Origin: Chitinophaga ginsengisegetis
GTDB lineage: Bacteria > Bacteroidota > Bacteroidia > Chitinophagales > Chitinophagaceae
Length of the DNA stretch: 64,000 nucleotides
Direction: 5' to 3'
NCBI RefSeq assembly: GCF_900168065.1
Contig: NZ_FUZZ01000001.1
Coordinates: 868,001 to 932,000, forward strand
This document shows, piece by piece, positions 62,335 through 64,000 of this stretch. The notes under the pieces are model-generated. The model did not search any database. It was not told the origin of the DNA and was given only the letters and a program-made list of their open reading frames with translations. Numbering within the stretch: the stretch's first letter is position 1; each line of letters begins with the position of its first letter. Position numbers and translations under genes: made by a program.

Positions 62335-64000
62335 TGGTACGTAAAACCGTTTGTACTTTTTTATGGTTAACAGCTGGTATGGCAAGTGCCTGGGCACAAA
62401 CCAGCCAGCTGTTGGCTTATGTAGATCCGTTCACCGGCACCTCCAAAAGCACTACACTCACCGCACTGGTTCACGGCGCCGGCACCGAGCAGCTGGCCAA
62501 CACCATCCCCGCAGTGGGCATGCCTTTTGGCATGACGCAGTGGACCCCGCAAACCAGGCTCACCGAACAGAAATGTGTAGCGCCGTATTACTATACAGAC
62601 TCCCTTTTCACCGGTTTCCGCGGTACGCACTGGCTCAGCGGCTCCTGTACACAGGACTACGGCAGCATGACCATTATGCCGGTTTGCGGCGAACTTAAAA
62701 CCAGCCCTAACGATTACGCATCAACGTTTGTAAACACCAGTGAGGTAGCCACGCCTGCTTACTACAGCATCCTGCTGGGTAAAAACAAGATAAAGGCAGA
62801 AGTCACTGCCACTGCGCGTTGCAGCATGATGCAATTCAGCTTCACGCAGGATGATGATTGCTATATAGTGATCCGGCCCAACAGCGACCGCGGCAAAGGC
62901 GCCGTGTATATCGACCGCCAGCGGCAGGAGATCTCTGGTTACAACCCCGCCTTCCGCATTTACCAGGGACAGGGACAGCCCGCAGGTTTCAGCGGATACT
63001 TTGTAGTGCAGTTTGAAGAAGTGTTCACAGATGCAAAAGTATTCCGTGGCAACACGGTGCTGTTGGAAGACAGTATCAAAAACGAGGCAGGCATTGGCAG
63101 CGCAGTAAAATTCAACGTGCATAAAGGCAGCGTGATAAGAATACGTGTAGGTACCTCTTTCACCAGTATTGATGCGGCACGGGAAAATCTTGCCGCAGAA
63201 ATCAATCACTGGGATTTTAACGCACAAACAAAAGCAGGCAGCGATGTGTGGAATAAAGCGTTGGGGAAAATTGAAGTAACCGGTTCTTCCGAAAAAGATA
63301 AAAAAATCTTTTATACCGCGCTATATCATACCATGCAGCACCCGCGTCTTTTCAATGATGTAAAAGGCACTTACCCTGCCTTTGCGCAATCATACCAGGT
63401 GAAGCAACTGGCGTCAGGCAATTACTACGACGACTTTTCCATGTGGGATATTTACCGCGCGCAACTCCCGCTGTATGAAATACTGGACACCGCGTTGATC
63501 AACGACCTGGTACGTTCACTGATCCTGAAAGGTCAACAGGGCGGCTGGTTGCCTATTTTCCCCTGCTGGAATAATTACACCGCCGCAATGGTTGGCGATC
63601 ATGCTATTCCGTTTATCGCATCGGCTTATAATAAAGGTATCCGCAATTATGATGTGGAAGAAGCATACCGCCTCATGCGGCAAAATGCTTTTGACACCGC
63701 TGCCATAGAAGACTATAAAGAAGGTAAGGGCCGCAGGGCATTATCTTCTTACCTGAAATACGGGTATGTACCTTTGGAAGATAACGTGCCGTACGCCTTT
63801 CATAGCCGCGAACAGGTGTCGCGCACACTTGAATATGCGTTTGATGATTACGCATTATCTACCGTTGCGAAAGCATTGCATAAGCGAAAGGATTATGCCA
63901 TCTTAAAGAAAAGGGCCGGCAATTATGCCAATGTATTTGATCCGCAGCTGGGAGATGTAAACGGCCGGTATGCCTCCGGCAAATGGTATGAGCAACCGGA
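62334..64000 (+). CDS. GH92 alpha-mannosidase, partial at right edge
   Basis: The frame is open from ATG 62334 to the window end (555 codons and still open). The signal peptide (MVRKTVCTFLWLTAGMASAWAQ) is followed by the N-terminal GH92 beta domain ('VDPFTGTS', 'NTIPAVGMPFGMTQWTPQTR', 'FRGTHWLSGSCTQDYG'). The start of the catalytic barrel follows, with 'YYDDFSMWDIYRAQLPL' and 'GGWLPIFPCWNNYTAAMVGD'. GH92 enzymes are calcium-dependent exo-alpha-mannosidases working by inversion, on N-glycans or fungal mannan. Linkage preference is not readable. The C-terminal quarter is outside the window. Coupled to SusD by a TGATG overlap. Confidence 0.95.
   Translation, partial: MVRKTVCTFLWLTAGMASAWAQTSQLLAYVDPFTGTSKSTTLTALVHGAGTEQLANTIPAVGMPFGMTQWTPQTRLTEQKCVAPYYYTDSLFTGFRGTHWLSGSCTQDYGSMTIMPVCGELKTSPNDYASTFVNTSEVATPAYYSILLGKNKIKAEVTATARCSMMQFSFTQDDDCYIVIRPNSDRGKGAVYIDRQRQEISGYNPAFRIYQGQGQPAGFSGYFVVQFEEVFTDAKVFRGNTVLLEDSIKNEAGIGSAVKFNVHKGSVIRIRVGTSFTSIDAARENLAAEINHWDFNAQTKAGSDVWNKALGKIEVTGSSEKDKKIFYTALYHTMQHPRLFNDVKGTYPAFAQSYQVKQLASGNYYDDFSMWDIYRAQLPLYEILDTALINDLVRSLILKGQQGGWLPIFPCWNNYTAAMVGDHAIPFIASAYNKGIRNYDVEEAYRLMRQNAFDTAAIEDYKEGKGRRALSSYLKYGYVPLEDNVPYAFHSREQVSRTLEYAFDDYALSTVAKALHKRKDYAILKKRAGNYANVFDPQLGDVNGRYASGKWYEQP

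Noticed and set aside
1..64000. tRNA, rRNA, transposase or prophage genes
   Set aside because: None recognised on either strand; mobile-element evidence is limited to the palindrome at 54675-54894.

Overview
The window comes from a Bacteroidota bacterium, most likely Chitinophaga or a close Chitinophagaceae relative. The evidence is three SusC/SusD pairs, two of them behind ECF sigma/FecR modules whose SusC carries an N-terminal signalling domain. Further support comes from LytS/LytTR two-component pairs, TAnnTTTG-type promoters, A-rich leaders and many secreted glycan-active enzymes. No tRNA, rRNA, CRISPR array or insertion-sequence transposase was seen. The genes cut by the window edges are a GH20-like hexosaminidase at the left and a GH92 mannosidase at the right.

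Layout: 1-204, start of a GH20-like gene (-). 413-4684, a tight five-gene operon: START-domain protein, two SDR oxidoreductases, LytS-type kinase, LytTR regulator. 4738-7950, a CheB-CheR-PAS-kinase fusion (-). 8074-12976, a three-gene operon (-): PQQ dehydrogenase with an inserted cytochrome c, Tat-exported sugar isomerase-like protein, double SGNH esterase. 13109-14560, GH29 fucosidase (-). 14768-19497, a second LytS/LytTR pair followed by a TonB-dependent receptor and two small envelope proteins. 19863-20858, HtrA-like protease without a signal peptide. 20988-22740, TetR regulator and TetX-like flavin monooxygenase. 22749-25518, small lipoprotein, amidohydrolase, beta-lactamase-fold serine hydrolase. 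25724-30009, siderophore receptor, PepSY membrane protein and an unknown secreted protein. 30131-30300, two 11-bp-period repeat arrays.

30355-39041 (all -) is a complete sigma-FecR-SusC-SusD-TlpA locus. 39225-44383 (-) is a second SusC/SusD pair without sigma/FecR, and its SusC lacks the signalling domain. 44651-45616 is a class I terpene synthase. 45617-47311 is a hybrid histidine kinase (-). 47424-52440 (-) is a copper-resistance operon: HMA chaperone, DUF3347 protein, multicopper oxidase fused to a CopB-like barrel, CPH-type P-type ATPase. 52705-54663 is a sialate O-acetylesterase. 54675-54894 is a striking 220-bp near-palindrome with 56-bp perfect arms. 54894-55487 is an NADPH-dependent FMN reductase-like gene (-). 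55656-64000 is a sigma-FecR-SusC-SusD-GH92 polysaccharide utilisation locus.

Overall the region combines glycan foraging (fucose, mannose, sialic acid and amino-sugar links suggest host- or fungus-type glycoproteins), metal handling (copper export, iron-siderophore uptake) and a secondary-metabolite gene. The items most worth pursuing are the large palindrome, the 11-bp arrays, the START/SDR/LytTR operon, the terpene synthase, and the hairpins found in both fecR-susC gaps.
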